A stretch of DNA of 64,000 nucleotides from JAIVGV01 sp032229975 (GTDB lineage: Bacteria; Acidobacteriota; Blastocatellia; Pyrinomonadales; Pyrinomonadaceae), in the NCBI GenBank assembly GCA_032229975.1, contig JAVXVG010000029.1, positions 1-64,000 on the forward strand, given 5' to 3'. Under the pieces are notes generated by a model. The model saw nothing but the letters and a program-made list of their open reading frames with translations, was not told where the DNA came from and searched no databases. Shown here one piece after another: positions 53,825 to 63,528 of this stretch. The position numbers were made by a program, and so were the translations under genes. Position 1 is the stretch's first letter, and every line of letters starts with the position of its first letter.

Positions 53825-55731
53825 GACTCTCCGCGCCGGCAAAACTCAGCCTCTTCTATTTCGCGCTCGCGCTCGTCGTGGGCGCGTCGATCTTTCTGAG
53901 CGTGAACGATCCGCGCGCGGCGCGAAGAGGGCCGCCCTCCGGCTTCGTGCACACCGCAGGCACGCGCTTCATTGTGGATGGCGAGCCGTTCCGCTACGCC
54001 GGAGCAAACGTCGCCGTCATGTATCGCGATGAGGATCGCGCGCTCATGCCGCAGACGCTGCGTCACGCCGCGCAGTTGGGCCTGAAGGTCATACGCGTCT
54101 GGGCCAACGGCGAGGGGCGCGCGGAAGACGGCGTCACGTCAATCGGCGGCGACCGCGCCGACTGGCCCCGCACCCACGCTTTCCGGCCCGCGCCCGACGA
54201 GTGGAACGAGGAAGCATTCGTACATCTCGACCGCGTGCTCGCCGAAGCTGCGCGCAATCACCTGCGCGTGCAGCTCACGCTCTCGAACTGGTGGCGCGAC
54301 ACGGGCGGCGTCACGCAGTATTTGCGTTGGGCCGGCGTGCGTGATGCGGTTGATGACTCCGCGCCTTACGGCGTCAATGCCGAGCGCGCGTCGGAGTTCT
54401 ACACGAACGACGTGACGCGTCGCCTCTACCGCGAGCACGTCGAGAAGATCGCGACGCGACGCAACACCGTGACGGGCCTGCTCTACCGCGACGATCCGGC
54501 CATCTTCTCATATGAGTTGATGAACGAGGCGCAAGCTCCGACGGGCCGGTGGGCGGAGCGGCGCGCGTGGGTCGCAGAGATGAGCGCGTACTTGAAGTCG
54601 CTCGATGCGAATCACATGATCGAGTCCGGCTCGTGGGGCTATCGCACGGCGTTCGAGCGGCGCGCGTGGCTCGAAGAGCAGAAGATCAAGACGCTCGACT
54701 ACTGCGACGTGCACAACTATCCACGCGATGATCTCGATACCTTCGTCACGTCGCCACAGTCGCTCGCGGAGTTTCTTAAGAACCGCGCGGCTGCCGCGTT
54801 CTCGATCAACAAGCCGCTCGTCGTCGGCGAGTTCGGCATGGGAACGGAAGGCTACGAGGGCGCGTCGCAGCTCGATTGGTTTCGCGCCTTCTTCGATGCG
54901 GCGCAGCGCGCGGGCGCATCCGGCGCGTCCTTCTGGATTCTCACGCCCGATCCGCGACGCGGCTACGGCATCACCTACACGACCACGCGCGACGAAGACT
55001 TGCGCGCAGAGATCGCGCGCAGCGCGCAGGCCCTCGCCGCGAGCAGCGACTTCTCGCCGCCCGCCTCGCTCCTGCGCGCAGGTCAACACCTCATCCCGCG
55101 CCAGTTCGAGTTCACGCGCGCCGATGGCGACATGGAAGCGAAGCCAAAGATCGAAGCAGTTAAAGACGACGCGGGCTCGAAGAACGCAAACAGTTCTAAC
55201 GACGCAAAGAATGCAAACGACGCAAGCGATGTGAAGAACGCGGGCGATGCGAAGAATCCTCACACGCTGCTCTATCGTTTCAAACCGCAGTCCGCCGTGC
55301 GGGGCCGGTTTGAAAAACTCGGCGGCGGCGAAGGCTACGTGTGGGGAGCAGGCGTTGGCTTCTTCGAGTACGTCGTCCCTGCGCGCGCAGACTGGCGCAG
55401 GGTCTCGGAGATCGTCGTGCGCGCACATCTCCAGCCTGTGATACCGGCGGACGCGCGCGGTCGCTTTCATGCAACGCGCGTCACGCTCTTCGTCAACGAG
55501 CGCGACTGCGGCTCGCGCCTCGTCGCGCTTGAGCAGTCGCCCGACGCGCTCATTCAAGAGTGGCATGTAGATTCACTCGCCACGCGCCTCGCAGCCGCGC
55601 GTGGCCGGCAGCTCTCGATCCGCTTCGAGGTTCGCGTCGATGCCGACGTACCCTTCGGCATCAACATCTCGAACTTCCCCGAAGGCTACAACGCGGGCGA
55701 GACGAAGCCCGTCGAGGTGGAACTGCGTTGA
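53821..55731 (+). CDS. Membrane-anchored GH5-like glycoside hydrolase
   Basis: The protein is about 636 residues from a TTG that overlaps the previous stop (TTGA). A signal anchor (residues 8-28) precedes a (beta/alpha)8 catalytic domain. The acid/base is Glu236 in YELMNEAQAP and the probable nucleophile is Glu337 in VVGEFGMGTEG, the standard family-5 clan A pair. The form is most like the endo-beta-mannosidase branch (CDVHNYPRDD, SFWILTPDPRRGYG). After about residue 400 comes an Asn/Asp/Lys-rich linker (about 445-480) and a C-terminal beta-sandwich. It could trim or release the polysaccharide made by the genes downstream. Confidence 0.82.
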   Translation: MRLSAPAKLSLFYFALALVVGASIFLSVNDPRAARRGPPSGFVHTAGTRFIVDGEPFRYAGANVAVMYRDEDRALMPQTLRHAAQLGLKVIRVWANGEGRAEDGVTSIGGDRADWPRTHAFRPAPDEWNEEAFVHLDRVLAEAARNHLRVQLTLSNWWRDTGGVTQYLRWAGVRDAVDDSAPYGVNAERASEFYTNDVTRRLYREHVEKIATRRNTVTGLLYRDDPAIFSYELMNEAQAPTGRWAERRAWVAEMSAYLKSLDANHMIESGSWGYRTAFERRAWLEEQKIKTLDYCDVHNYPRDDLDTFVTSPQSLAEFLKNRAAAAFSINKPLVVGEFGMGTEGYEGASQLDWFRAFFDAAQRAGASGASFWILTPDPRRGYGITYTTTRDEDLRAEIARSAQALAASSDFSPPASLLRAGQHLIPRQFEFTRADGDMEAKPKIEAVKDDAGSKNANSSNDAKNANDASDVKNAGDAKNPHTLLYRFKPQSAVRGRFEKLGGGEGYVWGAGVGFFEYVVPARADWRRVSEIVVRAHLQPVIPADARGRFHATRVTLFVNERDCGSRLVALEQSPDALIQEWHVDSLATRLAAARGRQLSIRFEVRVDADVPFGINISNFPEGYNAGETKPVEVELR

Positions 55732-55822
55732 AGGGCCAGAGCGACGCGCACCTGATCGCAAGCGCACAGCCCTTCCAGACTTTCGGACGTTCGTCTATAG
55801 GCTGGACGATTCATGGAGGGCG

Positions 55823-56698
55823 ATGACGGCTCATCCTTTCGTCTCAGTGATCGTTCCGGTCTATAACGACCCCGACCGCTTGCAGCTCTGCCTGCGCGCG
55901 CTCGAAGGACAGACGTACCCGCCGGGCCTCTACGAGATCGTCGTCATCGATAACGGGTCGGACGAAAGTCTCGCGCCGCACGTTGAAGAGTCGAGCCGCA
56001 CGCTTCTGTGTTCAGAGGAGCATCCCGGCTCTTACGCGGCACGCAATCGCGGCCTCTCTCTAGCGCGCGGCGAGGTCATCGCCTTCACCGATGCGGACTG
56101 CATTCCCGCGAGCGACTGGATCGAGCGAGGGGTCGCACGACTGTTAAGCTCGCCCGACTGTGGTCTGGTCGCAGGTCGCGTCGAGGTGTTCGCCGAAGAT
56201 CGAGAGCGCGCGACGGCGGTCGAACTCTATGAGATGATCACCTACTTGCAACAGAAGAAGCACGTGGAAGTGGAGAGGTTCGGCGCGACGGCGAATCTGT
56301 TCACGTTGCGGAGCGTCTTTGATCGCGTGGGAACTTTCAACGGCGCGATGATGTCGGGCGGCGATGTCGAGTGGGGCCATAGAGTCTCTGCGCTCGGCTA
56401 CAAAATGCTGTACGCCGATGATGCCGTCGTGTCGCATCCCGCGAGGCGCACTTTCGCGCAGCTCTCGCGCAGGGTGGCCCGCATCGTCGGCGGCTCGTAT
56501 GCGTTGAAGAAGATCGGCGCGCTTTCGCTCGTCGCGACTTTCCTGCCGCCTGTCAGATACCCGCTCGCGATCTGGAGAGACCCGAAACTCAAGAGTCTGA
56601 GGGAGAGAAGCGAAGCTGCGGGAGTGGCCTTCTTCGACCGCTACGTGCAGGCTTGGGAAACGCTGCGGCTCGCGTCGGGACGTAGCCCGCGCAGGTAG
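55823..56698 (+). CDS. Family 2 glycosyltransferase
   Basis: The protein is 291 residues from ATG 55823 (GGAGGG 2-6 nt upstream). The GT-A fold has FVSVIVPVYNDPDRLQLCL at the N-terminus, EIVVIDNGSDES, ARNRGLSLARGEVIAFTDADC (the DxD metal motif) and GGDVEWGHRVSALGY. The C-terminal end has an amphipathic or hydrophobic segment (LSLVATFLPPVRYPL). It probably transfers a sugar from a nucleotide donor in the surface-glycan pathway. It is 92 bp downstream of the GH5-like gene and on the same strand as the following glycan genes. Confidence 0.92.
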   Translation: MTAHPFVSVIVPVYNDPDRLQLCLRALEGQTYPPGLYEIVVIDNGSDESLAPHVEESSRTLLCSEEHPGSYAARNRGLSLARGEVIAFTDADCIPASDWIERGVARLLSSPDCGLVAGRVEVFAEDRERATAVELYEMITYLQQKKHVEVERFGATANLFTLRSVFDRVGTFNGAMMSGGDVEWGHRVSALGYKMLYADDAVVSHPARRTFAQLSRRVARIVGGSYALKKIGALSLVATFLPPVRYPLAIWRDPKLKSLRERSEAAGVAFFDRYVQAWETLRLASGRSPRR

Positions 56699-56795
56699 AG
56701 AGTCGCGTGTGAGAAAGCGCGCGATGTGTTGTGAGAACATATGAGTGCTGGGGCCACGATCAGAGTTACGATTCGTGTAAGCGAAGGAGATATTT

Positions 56796-58352
56796 TTGCA
56801 GCAGGGTGAATGGCGCGACGTGTTCGCGCGCCACAGGCTCATCGGGGCGGAACAATATTTCCGCACCGATCACCTGCAAGCCGATCTCAAGCGTCGCGCG
56901 TTGCGGAGTGGGGCGGCGACGCTCGTCTCGCAGGGCTGCAATTTCTTAATCCAACTTGCGGCCACCGCCGTCCTCTCGCGCTTGCTCACGCCGGGCGACT
57001 ACGGACTCTTCGCCATCGTCTTCGCCATCGTCACCTTCGTCTCGCTCTTCAAGGATTTTGGTTTACAACTGGCTACTGTCCAGCGCGCGGAGATCACGCA
57101 CGAGCAGGTCAGCACGCTCTTCTGGATCAACCTCGCGATGGGCTGCACCCTGATGTTTGCGACGATGCTCTTCGCACCTGTCGCCGCGTGGCTCTATCGC
57201 GAGCCGCGTTTGATGTGGGCCACCGTAGCGATGAGCGTCGCGTTCATCTTCACGGGTCTGGGTAATCAACATCGCGCGCTGCTGCGCCGACAACTGAGTC
57301 TGACCTTGTTGTCAGCCATCGAGGTCGTCTCTTTTTTCGTGGGTGTCGTCTTCGCCGTCGTTGCGGCTTTCCACGGCGCGCGCTATTGGTCGCTCGTCGT
57401 GATGCAACTCGCGGCGGGGGCCAGCAACACAGTGGGTTTGTGGGTGGCCTGCGGCTGGCGTCCCGGTCGTCCGGTGCGACGCGCGGGCGTGCGCTCGATG
57501 CTCTGGTTCGGCGGCCACCTGACGGGCTTCGAGATGATCGGCTATCTCTCGCGCAAGTGCGACGATCTGATCGTCGGTTGGTCTTGCGGCATCGTGCAGT
57601 TGGGTTTTTACGATAAGGCTTATCAACTCTTGCTCCTGCCTACGCGACAGTTCGCCTTCCCGCTTGCCAGCGTGACGATCCCACTGCTCAGCCGACTTCA
57701 GAGCGAGCCGCGACGCTATCGCGAATGCTTCGAGCGATGCATTCTCTTTGCAGTGGCCCCTGCGATGCCGCTCGTCGCCTTCCTCTTCGTCGTCGCGGAC
57801 AAAGCGATCCCGTTCGTACTTGGAGATCAGTGGGCCAACTCCATTCCGCTCTTCCGCGTGCTTGCTCCGGCGGCTTTCCTGAGCACCTTGAATTCGGGAG
57901 TGGGATGGATTTTCGTTTCGCTTGGACGCACGCGCCGCCAATTCAAATGGTCGCTTGGCGTGTCGCTGCTGACGCTCGTCAGTTTCTTCGTCGGTGTGCG
58001 TTGGGGAGCGTTGGGCGTTGCCGCCGCTTATAGCGCGGGTCGCGTGTTGATTCAGTTACCGACGCTGGCGTTCGTCTGCCACGGCTCGCCGCTCAGTTGG
58101 AGGGCCATTCTTGAGACCGTCTCCAGACCTGCGCTGGCGGCCCTCGCCGCCGCCGTCGGCCTCTGGTTCATCGACGTGCAACTCTCTTTCATCGACAGTC
58201 GCGCGATCAGTTTGACGATTGATGGATTGCTCTACCTTCTCCTGTACCTCGCCGTGTGGATGGCCTTCCCGAATGGCCGGCGCACTCTGCGTGAGACGTT
58301 TGCGCTCGCCAAAAGTTTCTGGTGGAAGGGCGCAGAGGCCGGGCAAGTTTGA
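56796..58352 (+). CDS. Wzx/PST-type polysaccharide flippase
   Basis: The 518-residue protein starts at TTG 56796 with AAGGAGA about 5 nt upstream. It has about 12-14 hydrophobic helices. The beginning RSGAATLVSQGCNFLIQLAATAVLSRLL, with TPGDYGLFAIVFAIVTFVSLFKD, is the typical Polysacc_synt/MOP-type opening. The segments SRKCDDLIVGWSCGIVQLGFYDKAYQLL and PFVLGDQWANSIPLFRVLAPA are characteristic of this transporter family. It would move lipid-linked repeat units across the inner membrane, linking the transferases to export. Confidence 0.9.
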   Translation: MQQGEWRDVFARHRLIGAEQYFRTDHLQADLKRRALRSGAATLVSQGCNFLIQLAATAVLSRLLTPGDYGLFAIVFAIVTFVSLFKDFGLQLATVQRAEITHEQVSTLFWINLAMGCTLMFATMLFAPVAAWLYREPRLMWATVAMSVAFIFTGLGNQHRALLRRQLSLTLLSAIEVVSFFVGVVFAVVAAFHGARYWSLVVMQLAAGASNTVGLWVACGWRPGRPVRRAGVRSMLWFGGHLTGFEMIGYLSRKCDDLIVGWSCGIVQLGFYDKAYQLLLLPTRQFAFPLASVTIPLLSRLQSEPRRYRECFERCILFAVAPAMPLVAFLFVVADKAIPFVLGDQWANSIPLFRVLAPAAFLSTLNSGVGWIFVSLGRTRRQFKWSLGVSLLTLVSFFVGVRWGALGVAAAYSAGRVLIQLPTLAFVCHGSPLSWRAILETVSRPALAALAAAVGLWFIDVQLSFIDSRAISLTIDGLLYLLLYLAVWMAFPNGRRTLRETFALAKSFWWKGAEAGQV

Positions 58353-58428
58353 ACCGATCAAGCACGAATCGTTCGTGCGCGCATCAGCGAGTCACATCAC
58401 ATCTCGTTTCGTTAAGATCGACAAACGC

Positions 58429-59637
58429 ATGAAGCGCAAGAGTCAGAGCCGGAGAGAGATCAAGTTGGGCATCGTCGCCAACGAATTTTTCGATCTGCGT
58501 CTTGGTCGCATGGGCGGCTTCGGTTGGGCGGCGCGGCAGGTGGCCCGCTGCTTCGTGGATGAGCCGTCGCTCGGCGTTGAAGTGGTCTTCCTGACCAACG
58601 CTTTCGGAGTGGGTAACGGACAACCTGAAACATCCGTGCACGGAACGCGACTGGTTTCATTCAACCGTGGGCGTCTGGAAAATCTCAGACGACTGCGCGC
58701 GGAGCGACTCGACCTGCTGCTTGGCATCGACTACCGACCGAACTATCGCTTCTTCTACCACGCACTGCCGCGCACGCCGATCGTCAACTGGGTGCGCGAC
58801 CCGCGCACGCCCGCCGACGTGGCGAAGATCAACACCCTGCGTCTCCCTGAAGCGTGCGCGACGCAACCCGAAGGCGTCGAGCCGATAGACTGCTCATCGC
58901 TCGCACGCGTGGTTCGGATGTCGCGCCTGCTCTCTCGCAACGTACTCTTCGCCACGCCCGCGCCGCACCTCGCGCAGAAGTGCGAGGGAGCTTACGGCGT
59001 TCGCAAGCGCGAACTCTTCTTCCTGCCGAACATCATCGACCTCGACACTGGCGCGTTGACGAAGAGCACGCGCCCGCGAGTCGTCTTTCTGGGCCGACTC
59101 GATCCATGCAAGCGGCCGTGGCTCTTCGTCAAATTAGCGGAGCAGTTTCCGCACGTCGAATTTCTTTTTCTAGGTCGAGCGCACTTCGAGAGCGGCGCGG
59201 CGCGGGGAGTTGGAGCGACGCTGCCTAACGTCCGCTTCATGGGCCACGTCGGCGAGGAGGAGAAGGCACGCGCGCTCTCTTCGGCGTGGGTGCTCGTCAA
59301 CACTTCGATCCACGAAGGCTTGGCGATCAGCTTTCTCGAAGCCCTCGCGTGCGAGACGCCGATCCTGAGTTGTCAGAACCCCGGTGGCATCGCGTCGCGC
59401 TTCGGCATCTACACGGGCCACTTCGATGGCGACGGGCTCGAAGGCTTGCCGCATCTCGTCGCAGGCTTGGAACATCTCGTCGGCGACGAAGAGTTGCGCC
59501 TGCGTCTGGGGCGCGAGGGCCGAAGTTGGGTGAGAGAGACGCACAGTCGCGCGCATTTCCTCACAGCCTTCCGCGATCTCTGCGCGCGTGCGGGAGTCGC
59601 GCTCGGCGGCGACAAGGTGACGTGCGATGAGACGTAA
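58429..59637 (+). CDS. GT4-family glycosyltransferase
   Basis: The protein is 402 residues from ATG 58429. An earlier in-frame start exists but overlaps the flippase gene by more than 100 bp. The GT-B fold has a VIFLGRLDPCKRPWLFVKLAE-type second-lobe opening (here RPRVVFLGRLDPCKRP). The terminal E-x7-E-like signature is HEGLAISFLEALACETPIL, and FMGHVGEEEKARALSSAWVLVN precedes it. Its stop lies inside the start region of the next gene (overlap 59627-59637). It is probably a later-acting transferase of the surface polysaccharide. Confidence 0.9.
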   Translation: MKRKSQSRREIKLGIVANEFFDLRLGRMGGFGWAARQVARCFVDEPSLGVEVVFLTNAFGVGNGQPETSVHGTRLVSFNRGRLENLRRLRAERLDLLLGIDYRPNYRFFYHALPRTPIVNWVRDPRTPADVAKINTLRLPEACATQPEGVEPIDCSSLARVVRMSRLLSRNVLFATPAPHLAQKCEGAYGVRKRELFFLPNIIDLDTGALTKSTRPRVVFLGRLDPCKRPWLFVKLAEQFPHVEFLFLGRAHFESGAARGVGATLPNVRFMGHVGEEEKARALSSAWVLVNTSIHEGLAISFLEALACETPILSCQNPGGIASRFGIYTGHFDGDGLEGLPHLVAGLEHLVGDEELRLRLGREGRSWVRETHSRAHFLTAFRDLCARAGVALGGDKVTCDET

Positions 59638-60616
59638 GATGATAAAGGCGTCGATCTCAGTTGTGATCGCGACGCGCGACCGGCGCGAGCTTCTCGCGGA
59701 AGCGGTCGAGAGCGTCCGGCATCAAACGTCGAGCGAATGGGAACTGCTCGTCGTTGACGACGCCTCGCGCGACGACACGCAGGCGTGGCTCGCGAGCCTG
59801 AACGATGAGCGCGTGCGCGCTTTCAGACTAGACGAGCACTCGGAACGATCCGTCGCACGCAACCGGGGCTTGGAGGAGGCGCGCGGCGAGTTCGTCATGT
59901 TCCTCGATGATGATGATCGGCTGCGTCCGCAGGCCCTCGCGTATCTGGTCGAGTCTTTGCGTCGCGATGCGCGTGCGGTGGCGGCGGTCGGCGCGCGCGT
60001 GAAGTTTAAGGAAGGGGTTTACGCGACGAGGATCAATCATCCGGTGCGCCTGTCGAAGCGACTGATCTGGCCCTCGTTGAAGACGACGAGAAGAGAGATC
60101 GTGCCGGAGTTGCTGGCGGGTTGGGGTTGGTCGGCCGTCTCCGGGCAGACGCTCTACCGCACGGATGTGGTGAGGCGCGCGGGAGGCTATCCGGCTGATG
60201 TGGTCGTCGTCGAGGACAGGGCGTTGTGGCTGCGCGTCGCGCGCCTCGGCACGGTCGTGGTACTGCCCGACGTTGTGCTTGACTATCGAGACCACGGAGG
60301 GCAATGGCGTCCCGCGAATCTTTTCGAGATGCGCCGCGAAGTCTTCACACGCTTCATCGCGGAACTTCCCGAAGAAGCTCAGACTAGCGCGCGACGGGCG
60401 CGAGCGGGCGGCGAGTGTTTGTATCGCGCCGACGCGGAGTTCGAACGCGCTCGTTACGGAGTCGCGTTGATCTGTTATCTCAAGTCGTGCGTGGTGGCCC
60501 CGCAACTTTTTTTATCGCCGCTCACGGCTCCGGCGATCATGCGCGCTGCCGTGTCTTCGCTTGCGCGCCTGTTGCGTCTGCGCGTGGCGAGGAAAGAGAA
60601 GTCTTACGGATCATGA
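59627..60616 (+). CDS. Family 2 glycosyltransferase
   Basis: The 329-residue protein overlaps the previous gene by 11 bp. A Met four codons in is an alternative start. The GT-A core shows SISVVIATRDRRELLAEAV, LLVVDDASRDDTQ, SVARNRGLEEARGEFVMFLDDDDRL (DDD metal site) and VVVEDRALWLRVA. Pro/Arg-rich segments fill the C-terminus, followed by a hydrophobic stretch near 290. Its TGA forms an ATGA with the next gene's start, so translation is coupled. Confidence 0.92.
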   Translation: MRRKMIKASISVVIATRDRRELLAEAVESVRHQTSSEWELLVVDDASRDDTQAWLASLNDERVRAFRLDEHSERSVARNRGLEEARGEFVMFLDDDDRLRPQALAYLVESLRRDARAVAAVGARVKFKEGVYATRINHPVRLSKRLIWPSLKTTRREIVPELLAGWGWSAVSGQTLYRTDVVRRAGGYPADVVVVEDRALWLRVARLGTVVVLPDVVLDYRDHGGQWRPANLFEMRREVFTRFIAELPEEAQTSARRARAGGECLYRADAEFERARYGVALICYLKSCVVAPQLFLSPLTAPAIMRAAVSSLARLLRLRVARKEKSYGS

Positions 60617-61845
60617 GAGTCGCAATCTTAGTGACGGACTTCCCGTCCGTCTCCGAGACTTTCATCCTCAATCAGATCACGGGGCTCTTGGATCGCGGGC
60701 ATGAGGTAGCCATCTTCGCCGAGCGGGAAGGTGAACGCTCACCCGTTCACCCAGACGTTGAGAGGTATGATCTTTTAAGCATCACTTCTTACGAGAGGAT
60801 GCCGCACAAACGCCTGCGGCGACTGTTGAATAGTCCGAAGCTGCTGCTGACGCGCGACCATCGATCTTTCATCGTGCGCCTGCGCGCACTGAACTTCTTC
60901 AAGCACGGCGCGCAAGCCGCATCGCTCAAGCTGCTCCACGCGGCGTCGCAGTTTGCGGACAGTAAGCCTTACGACATCATCCACTGCCATTTCGGATCGA
61001 ACGGCGTGAAGGGCGCGCTGCTGCGAGACGCGGGCGCACTTCGCGGCAAACTCGTGACGAGCTTTCACGGCTACGATCTGAGCGCCTACACGAAAGAGCG
61101 CGGGGCGAAAGTTTATCAAACGCTCTTTCGCAAAGGAGACCTCTTTCTGCCCGTCAGCGAACGCTGGAAGGCGAGGCTCGTCGAGATGAATTGTCCGCGC
61201 GACAAGATCAAGACGCATCGATCTGGAATCGATCTGGATGCGTTTGCGTTCAGAGAGCCACACGCGCCCGCCGATGGCCGCGTCGCGCTGATCACCGTCG
61301 CGCGGCTTGTCGAGAAGAAGGGTTTGGAATACGCCGTCCGCGCCGTCGCGCAACTGATCAAGGAGGGCCGCCTGATCGAATACGACATCATCGGCGATGG
61401 CGCGCTGCGCGAATATCTACAGAGCGTGATCGACGAGGCAGGTATGGGCGGGGCGATCCGGCTCGTGGGATGGAAGTCGCGTGCGGACGTGCGCGAGATG
61501 CTGCGCAGGTCGCACATCTTTTTAGGGCCGAGCGTGACGGGCCACGACGGTGACGAAGAAGGCATTCCGGTCTCGTTGATGGAAGCGATGGCGACGGGGC
61601 TGCCTGTGGTCTGCACCGCGCACAGTGGAATCCCGGAGTTGGTGCAGGACAGCGTCTCAGGCTTTCTCGTCCCCGAACGCGACGCGCTCTCTCTGGCGGA
61701 GAGGTTGAGTTTCTTGATCGACCGCGAAGATTCGTGGCGCGAGTTGGCCCGACGCGCCCGCTCCGTCGTCGAAGAGCGGCACGACATCGGGAAACTTAAC
61801 GACGAGCTGGTGGAAATCTATCGTCGGCTCATCTACAGCGATTGA
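60613..61845 (+). CDS. GT4-family glycosyltransferase (colanic-acid-like)
   Basis: The 410-residue protein overlaps the upstream stop as ATGA. The beginning MRVAILVTDFPSVSETFILN, then IIHCHFGSNGVKGALLRD and LVTSFHGYDLSAY, is typical of WcaL/AmsK-like transferases of exopolysaccharide loci. The second lobe shows LITVARLVEKKGLEYAVRAV and the E-x7-E signature EGIPVSLMEAMATGLPVV. It retains nucleotide-sugar-binding residues. It is the last gene of the tightly coupled series. A 117-bp gap follows. Confidence 0.92.
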   Translation: MRVAILVTDFPSVSETFILNQITGLLDRGHEVAIFAEREGERSPVHPDVERYDLLSITSYERMPHKRLRRLLNSPKLLLTRDHRSFIVRLRALNFFKHGAQAASLKLLHAASQFADSKPYDIIHCHFGSNGVKGALLRDAGALRGKLVTSFHGYDLSAYTKERGAKVYQTLFRKGDLFLPVSERWKARLVEMNCPRDKIKTHRSGIDLDAFAFREPHAPADGRVALITVARLVEKKGLEYAVRAVAQLIKEGRLIEYDIIGDGALREYLQSVIDEAGMGGAIRLVGWKSRADVREMLRRSHIFLGPSVTGHDGDEEGIPVSLMEAMATGLPVVCTAHSGIPELVQDSVSGFLVPERDALSLAERLSFLIDREDSWRELARRARSVVEERHDIGKLNDELVEIYRRLIYSD

Positions 61846-61889
61846 CGTGCATGATGGTTGCGTTTAGCCATGTGGAAATGGTCATCGAC

Positions 61890-61918
61890 TTGATTAAAAT
61901 GGTAAAAACGTCTATTAG
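61890..61918 (+). promoter_or_regulatory. Candidate promoter before the FAD-dependent gene
   Basis: TTGATT (5 of 6) and TATTAG (4 of 6) with a 17-nt spacer lie 45-73 nt upstream of the ATG at 61963, inside an AT-rich stretch. It could give the last two genes their own transcript. Confidence 0.3.
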
Positions 61919-61962
61919 CTATCGTTGTTAATTCTCAAGGCGGGAAGAGCTTTCTTCGATTC

Positions 61963-63495
61963 ATGATTGAACCCGACAACAAACGTGTCGTCATCATAGG
62001 CGGGGGGCCTGCGGGACTGACGGCGGCTTACGAACTATGTAAAGCAAAGGTCGCCTCCGTCGTGCTGGAAAAAGATACGTTGACGGGCGGGCTGTCTCGA
62101 ACCGTCAGTCACAAGGGCTATCACTTCGACATCGGCGGGCACAGGTTCTTCACGAAGGTCAAAGCGGTTGACGATCTGTGGAGAGAGGTGTTGCCCGACG
62201 GTGACTTTCTTCGCCGCAAGCGGCTCTCGCGCATCTACTACAACAACAAGTTCCTGCATTACCCTCTGCGCTTTTCGTCCGCTCTCTTCCACATCGGCAT
62301 CGCCAACGGCCTGCTCATTCTGCTCAGCTACCTGCGCGCCCAAATTTTTCCAGAGAAGCAAGTCAAGACGTTTGAGCAGTGGGTCGTCAACCGCTTCGGG
62401 CGACGCTTTTATCAACTCTTCTTTAAGACTTACACGGAGAAGGTCTGGGGCATTCCCTGTGAAGAGATTACCGCCGACTGGGCGGCGCAGCGAATTAAAG
62501 ACCTCTCGCTCGCCGCGACGATCAAAAATCTCTTCTTTAAGCAGCGAGCAAACGATAAAGGAACGATCATTAAAAGTCTCATCGAGGAGTTTGACTATCC
62601 GCGACGGGGGCCCGGCATGATGTGGGAGAAGATGTCGAGCCTCATCGTCGAGCGCGGGGGAATGGTTCGACGCAAGACCGAGGTTCAAAGCATCGAGTGG
62701 AGTGACGGCAAGGTTGACCGGCTCGTCATCGATTGTAATGGGGAGAGAGAAACGCTGGCTGGCTCGCACTTCATCAGCAGTATGCCGATACGCGAGTTGG
62801 TGCAGAGTCTCGATCCGCCTGCGCCTCCCGAAGTGCGTAGGGCCGCCTCGAAGCTCAACTACCGCGACTTCATCACGGTCGTCCTGATCATCAATCGCCG
62901 CGACATCTTCCCCGACAACTGGCTCTACATACATGACCCCGACGTGAAGATGGGGCGCATACAGAATTTTAAGAACTGGAGTCCGCAGATGGTCGCAGAC
63001 CCGGAGAAGACCTGTCTGGGGCTGGAGTATTTCTGTTTCGAGGGCGACCAACTGTGGACGATGTCCGACGCGGAGTTGATCGAGCTGGGCAAGACGGAGA
63101 TCGAGAAAGTGTGTCTGGTGCAGGCGTCCGAGGTTGAAGAGGGAGTGGTCGTCAGAGTTCCCAAAGCGTACCCCGTTTACGATCACACTTATAAGGAAGC
63201 GTTGTCCGTCATTCGCAGCTTCTTGAACGAGCTTGAGAATCTACAACTCGTCGGGCGCAACGGAATGCACAAGTACAACAATCAGGATCACTCGATGCTG
63301 ACGGCGATGCTGGCCGTCAAAAATATCTTGGGCGCGAGTCATGATCTATGGGCCGTCAACACGGAAGAGGAGCACCTTGAGGAGCCCACAGGCAATGCGG
63401 AGGCACAGCAGTACAGACTTCTCGCCTCTACACAGCCGTTCGTTCCCGAACGAGTGCGACGGTTGGGAGATGCGGCGTTGGAATCTGAAGTATGA
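61963..63495 (+). CDS. UDP-galactopyranose-mutase-like FAD-dependent oxidoreductase
   Basis: The 510-residue protein has an N-terminal Rossmann FAD site (VVIIGGGPAGLTAAYELCKA, 9-28), followed by GGLSRTVSHKGYHFDIGGHRFF, the hallmark of the Glf/amine-oxidase-like group. KVWGIPCEEITADWAAQRIKDLS and LKNY-type segments recall NAD(P)-binding FAD proteins in LPS loci. True Glf proteins are near 370-400 residues, so this longer relative may convert another sugar nucleotide or desaturate lipid. Its place in the glycan cluster suggests sugar-nucleotide ring or oxidation chemistry, but substrate is not readable from sequence. Confidence 0.8.
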   Translation: MIEPDNKRVVIIGGGPAGLTAAYELCKAKVASVVLEKDTLTGGLSRTVSHKGYHFDIGGHRFFTKVKAVDDLWREVLPDGDFLRRKRLSRIYYNNKFLHYPLRFSSALFHIGIANGLLILLSYLRAQIFPEKQVKTFEQWVVNRFGRRFYQLFFKTYTEKVWGIPCEEITADWAAQRIKDLSLAATIKNLFFKQRANDKGTIIKSLIEEFDYPRRGPGMMWEKMSSLIVERGGMVRRKTEVQSIEWSDGKVDRLVIDCNGERETLAGSHFISSMPIRELVQSLDPPAPPEVRRAASKLNYRDFITVVLIINRRDIFPDNWLYIHDPDVKMGRIQNFKNWSPQMVADPEKTCLGLEYFCFEGDQLWTMSDAELIELGKTEIEKVCLVQASEVEEGVVVRVPKAYPVYDHTYKEALSVIRSFLNELENLQLVGRNGMHKYNNQDHSMLTAMLAVKNILGASHDLWAVNTEEEHLEEPTGNAEAQQYRLLASTQPFVPERVRRLGDAALESEV

Positions 63496-63528
63496 GAACA
63501 GGCCCTGTTTGATGCAGAGACGAATTTT